Source: G965220075 sp965220075 (lineage in GTDB: Bacteria > Chloroflexota > UBA11872). Taken from it: 64,000 nt of DNA. The notes beneath the pieces were generated by a model. It did not search any database. It was given only the letters and a program-made list of their open reading frames with translations, and was not told the origin of the DNA. A program made the position numbers and the translations under genes. This document shows, in pieces, positions 60,759-64,000 of this stretch (position 1 is the first letter of the stretch; each line of letters begins with the position of its first letter). The stretch is from NCBI GenBank assembly GCA_965220075.1, contig OZ244806.1, positions 2,108,001 to 2,172,000 on the forward strand, read 5' to 3'.

Positions 60759-61007
60759 GTGGCTACCTGCATTGAGCTGCCTGCCCCGGCGCTGGCCCAG
60801 GAGCAGGGCACCACGCTCGCAGTCACCGCTTTCTACGCCAGTGCGGCTGAACTAGACGACTACCAGGCCAACGCGCTGATGGACTGGTTCGTGAACGAGC
60901 AGATCAAGGGAGAGGACACGCTCCGCACCCTGCACAGTCAAGTCAGGATCGCGGGTAACGAGGGTGCCGACTTGCCGATCCTTGATCGTGAGTTGGCAGC
61001 CCGGTAG
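60759..61007 (+). pseudogene. Ferritin C-terminal fragment
   Basis: 82 residues: 'VTAFYASAAELDDYQANALM', 'DWFVNEQIKGEDTLRTLHSQ' and 'GADLPILDRELAAR' match the last two helices of bacterial ferritin (FtnA). The ferroxidase residues of the first helices are missing, so it cannot form a working iron store. Confidence 0.65.
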
Positions 61008-61589
61008 TCGGCACCTCCGGTTCCGCCTCTGACCTGCTGGCCGCTCGCCCCCGCGCGATCACCGCACGGTCCACCCGCAGCCGTCGACTTGACAGGTCCT
61101 TCGATATCAGGTGTCCAGGAGCAACGTGGTCATGTGGTGCGTAGCCGCAAACGAAGCCAGCGCATCCGAGTCGCACTAGTGCGCTGGGATGTAGCTATGT
61201 GCCAGCGTGCGGCTGAGAGCAATCCGAACCGACGCCCGGCCTCCAGGGCGAGATATGGTTGCGTAGTAAAGCTTGATGGTGCCCGATTTGGACTGATCCA
61301 AACTTGATAGATCTGACCGATTATCCGTTGGGGTTGGACCGAGCCTGACCGAACACGACGGCAAACATGGGCAATTCCACAGCCGGGTCGACCTCTCTGG
61401 TGTGGCGCCCGTTAGCAATCCCTGGATGTCTGCATCGACGAAAAAGCAGGTTCGTAGGTCTATACGCAATCGCACAACCCGCGACATGAGAAGGTCGGGC
61501 CGTCCTCGGGGAGGCTACGCCGCAGATCGTCTCTGTCGTCGTTCGGATAGCCGCACCATCACCGCGACCGTGTGCCGTTACGTCTATGT
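61008..61589. other. Degenerate intergenic sequence
   Basis: No supported gene. The minus-strand frame entering from the dead glycosyltransferase loses homology near 61590. Confidence 0.35.
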
Positions 61590-62000
61590 CGCGGATCGCC
61601 ACCCCATACAGAAGATTCGTGACAAGCGTCAGAAAGCCGTTGCCCAACCGGTAGAGCCGCGACTAGCGGGAGAGGTCTCGATAGCCGTAGACCACGCGTG
61701 CTTCGCCGGCCAGGATCGGCGCCAGCAGCTGCGCAAAGTCCTGCGGGTCGTACTCGAGGTCGGCGTCCTGGATCACTACCACGCCGCCCGTCGCGTAGGC
61801 CAGACCGGTTCGAATGGCGGCGCCTTTGCCACGGTTGTCGGCGTGTTCGATCAGACGCACGTCCGGCACTCGGGACGCCTTGATCTCGGCCACCGTGGCG
61901 TCGCTGGACCGATCGTCCACGACGATGATCTCGGTCTCCAGTTCCACGGCCGCGACTCGCTCCAGCACCGCGGCGATGGTGAGCGCCTCATTGAAGGCGG
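61590..62000 (-). pseudogene. Family 2 glycosyltransferase, decayed copy 2
   Basis: Matches 4575-5000 closely ('VSVIVPAFNEALTIAAVLE', 'IQDADLEYDPQDFA'), but the start codon is ATA instead of ATG, a TAG replaces a Gln codon after 'YGYRDLSR', and similarity ends after 'NLLYGVAIRD'. The C-terminal third is missing. Clearly dead, while its operon partner is intact. Confidence 0.85.
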
Positions 62001-62018
62001 GAACGATGACCGAGACCT

Positions 62019-62738
62019 TTATCGCAGAGCGATCCAAAGCCGCGCGATATCGACAAACGAGTGCGCCACGACCGCGGGGCTGTTCCCTGATTGCTTGCCC
62101 GCCCTGCGCGCGAAGTGGCGCACGCCCACCTGACTGAAAGTGTGACCGGCCCGCACGGCGCGGGCGATCAGCTCAGCCGAGATCGCCGCGCCGCGGCCGG
62201 CTTCCAGCGCCGCCGGGCTGACGGCTGAGCGCCGGAAGAGCTTGAAGCCGCAATCCAAGTCTCGAACGCGCAGACCCAGGGCCAGGCGCACGAACGTCTC
62301 CCAGAGCCGCGCGTTGATCCGGCGGTAGATCGGATCGGCTCGCCGTAGTCGATATCCCAAAACGAACCCGTGATCGCCCAGTGCGGCCAGCACGGCGGGC
62401 AAATCCTCCAGCGTGAACTGCCCGTCGCCGTCCGTGTAGCAGATCAGATCCATAGACGCGAATGCAAATCCGGTTCTGAGAGCGTGTCCATAGCCGAGGT
62501 TGTCGGCATGGGAGATCACGCGGACGCGGCTGTCGGTTTTGGCGATGGCCTCCACGCGCTCGGCCGTGCCGTCCGTCGATCCGTCGTTCACGACGATGAT
62601 CTCGAAGTCGGCCCCCATGCCGGTCAGATGCGCGAGCGCCTCTCGAACGACGCCGTCGACGTTGGCGGCCTCGTCGTGGCATGGAAAGAAGACCGAGATC
62701 GAGACGCCCGCGTGTGCGGATTCGGCGGCCTGAGTCAT
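62019..62738 (-). CDS. Family 2 glycosyltransferase, copy 2
   Basis: 239 residues from ATG 62738, the same start as in copy 1 ('MTQAAESAHAGVSIS'). Motifs as in copy 1: 'FFPCHDEAANVDGVV', 'VVNDGSTDGTAER' (Asn replaces the first Asp of the DD pair), 'TDGDGQFT', 'LDCGFKLFRRSA'. The Asp-to-Asn change at the nucleotide-binding site may reduce activity. Full length, so possibly still functional, but its downstream partner is a pseudogene. Confidence 0.85.
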   Translation of the reverse strand: MTQAAESAHAGVSISVFFPCHDEAANVDGVVREALAHLTGMGADFEIIVVNDGSTDGTAERVEAIAKTDSRVRVISHADNLGYGHALRTGFAFASMDLICYTDGDGQFTLEDLPAVLAALGDHGFVLGYRLRRADPIYRRINARLWETFVRLALGLRVRDLDCGFKLFRRSAVSPAALEAGRGAAISAELIARAVRAGHTFSQVGVRHFARRAGKQSGNSPAVVAHSFVDIARLWIALR

Positions 62739-63144
62739 CAGTGCTTTGGCGTCAGCCTCATAGCGCGAAGCGACGGTCTGTAACCCCGCACGCCTGCTGC
62801 ATGCGGTGGGCGCAATCTTCGAGCGGCGGAGCCTAGCACAGTGCTCCAGGACAGCCGGTGCCAGGGTCCGCAGCGGCAATCATCCTGCCGTCGGTCCGCG
62901 TGTCTACACTTATCCAAAGAGTTTCGATTTCGCTCCACACGCGCCTCAACATACTCACCGATCAGAACGCGGCAAGCATCAGTAGTGTCCAACTGGACAA
63001 CGGTCTTTAGGACCCAGGGACGATCGTGGTCTGCCGCACTCACATCAACGCAAAAAGGGCGCGATGTACGAGGCTGAGGGAGATACTGGAAAAAGGGCCA
63101 CCGAGCCGTCCTGTTGGGGTGTCTAGAACCAATCGGAGAGCACA
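62739..63144. other. Intergenic, no gene recognised
   Basis: The first ~120 bases belong to the direct repeat upstream of the GT2 gene; the rest shows only short frames without motifs. Confidence 0.35.
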
Positions 63145-63420
63145 GTGGCTGACTCCGCAACGGATCCTTTGGCCTGGTTTCGCAAACAGATGGAGACGAT
63201 CGATCCCGATCTACTCGGCAGCATGGTGCAAACGTTCGCCGAAGCGCGCCACCGGGCGTCCTACCCCGCATGCAAGCCTGCGCCGCCGCAACGCGCGCAG
63301 CAGACACAGCTTGAGGCGCTGGGATACAACCGCGGGACCGGTCCATATGACCATACCCAACTGCAAAAGCGGAGATACTTACCCGACTGGCTGGTGGGGG
63401 CACGCCGACGCCCATCCTAG
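63145..63420 (+). pseudogene. IS256-family transposase N-terminal fragment
   Basis: 'ADSATDPLAWFRKQMETIDP' and 'LLGSMVQTFAEA' form the start of an IS256 (mutator) transposase. Downstream 'GYN' and 'LQKRRYLPDWLVGARRR' recall its 'LRxGSYFPxWLLExRRR' motif, with the sequence between deleted. It stops at 63420, so the catalytic domain is missing. Confidence 0.7.
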
Positions 63421-63586
63421 CTTGGCCGTCCGTAGCCGCCCAGACTGTTGAGGGGCCATTGGATTGATCCCAGCGTGGCTGGGGTTTGTGTGTCAGCCGC
63501 GCCGTGTGGGGTCCTGCTTCGTGCTGGCCACGTAGGCAGCCTCCGTTGGGAATAGCGGCGACCACAGGGACGCAGCCGCCCCTTCG

Positions 63587-64000
63587 TTACTCGACCAGCT
63601 CGCGGGGTCGGTAGAAGTCGCGAAGACGCGAGCGCAGGATTGCCGGTACTTCGCCTGCCGCGGTGTGATCGGCACCCTGAACGAACGCCCGCAGCCGCTC
63701 GGGCTGCCGGGCGAACTGGACCAAGGCGGCGCCCAGCGCTTCGGCGGCCAACTCGTCGTCGGACCACGGGAGTTCAGTCCCGGCAAGCACATCTTCTGCC
63801 GAAAGACTGCGGTGATTGAGCAGGAGGTGGGCGCATTCGTGGCAGATGACGGCCAGCTGCATGCGCTCGGAGGCGCCAGCTGGATAGAAGACCACGTGCG
63901 AGCCGTTTGTGGTAATTCGCGCGCCGGAGATGCCTCCCGCCGGTAGCCGGGCGTCGGGCACGGCCGAGACGGAGATACCGAGGCGGGATTCGAGGCGCTC
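63587..64000 (-). CDS. ImmA/IrrE-family metallopeptidase, 5' end outside window
   Basis: 138 residues visible, continuing beyond the window edge. The zinc motif HExxH is in 'VICHECAHLLLNH', with 'ARITTNGSHVVFYPAG' before and 'DDELAAEALGAALVQFA' after; the Glu of 'LAAEALG' may be the third ligand. Such proteases cleave repressors (ImmR, DdrO) to switch on mobile elements or stress genes. No partner repressor is visible within the window; the MAB_1171c-like membrane protein at 59 kb may be functionally linked. Confidence 0.8.
   Translation of the reverse strand, partial: ERLESRLGISVSAVPDARLPAGGISGARITTNGSHVVFYPAGASERMQLAVICHECAHLLLNHRSLSAEDVLAGTELPWSDDELAAEALGAALVQFARQPERLRAFVQGADHTAAGEVPAILRSRLRDFYRPRELVE

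Larger units (their letters stand above)
61590..62860. repeat. Large direct repeat, copy 2 (GT2 pair plus upstream ~100 bp)
   Basis: Counterpart of 4575-5835 in the same orientation, limits approximate. Covers the decayed and intact GT2 genes and about 100 bases upstream. Confidence 0.75.

Overview
The window is GC-rich, tightly packed bacterial chromosome. A TIGR03936-type protein, an HNH protein beginning with the 'LNQNYEPL' motif, mnmA, a T-box-controlled trp operon and many GT-C membrane proteins suggest a Chloroflexota lineage, perhaps Dehalococcoidia/SAR202-like. That placement is inference from gene families; no rRNA or phylogenetic marker is present.

Layout. 0.2-5.7 kb is ordinary chromosome: HNH nuclease, TIGR03936 protein, kinase-fold protein, DUF5069, mnmA, a zinc-ribbon protein and a pair of GT2 glycosyltransferases. 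5.9-9.6 kb is a two-gene operon of a RecQ-like helicase fused to a phosphoribosyltransferase domain and a DprA-like protein with three winged-helix repeats, a plausible defence module. 9.6-14.4 kb is accessory: a decayed REP/RAYT unit, a three-gene operon of unknown function, a secreted protein and an IS1-like transposase. 14.5-23.1 kb is the trp operon: promoter, Trp-specific (UGG) T-box with terminator, trpE-G-D-C-F, an embedded lipoprotein gene, trpB-A, then an alpha/beta hydrolase. Nearly all of its junctions overlap, so it is probably one transcription unit.

23.3-25.3 kb has two tRNA-Ser genes followed by tRNA fragments, an IS remnant and hicAB. 25.4-44.2 kb is a mobile-element-rich zone: a DUF4268 nuclease-like protein, two copies of an HTH-gene/conserved-RNA/tRNA-3'-half module, oligopeptide ABC transporter ATPases (one truncated), adjacent IS110, IS481 and IS5 elements, a broken sarcosine-oxidase-like gene, a vapC-like pseudogene with its intact antitoxin, GT-C membrane proteins, an M20 peptidase, a decayed SNF2 helicase and IS debris. 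44.3-58.8 kb is dominated by membrane proteins of a cell-envelope type: a methyltransferase, GT-C-like proteins and a family of paralogous ~480-residue multi-spanning proteins with a beta-rich extracytoplasmic domain, partly in tandem and partly broken by IS3 and IS481 elements. 59-64 kb holds a seven-helix membrane protein, a ferritin fragment, a second copy of the GT2 pair (one gene intact, one dead), an IS256 fragment and, at the edge, an ImmA/IrrE peptidase.

Housekeeping genes are intact, while many accessory genes carry single-base frameshifts or truncations. No CRISPR array, rRNA or replication origin was seen.
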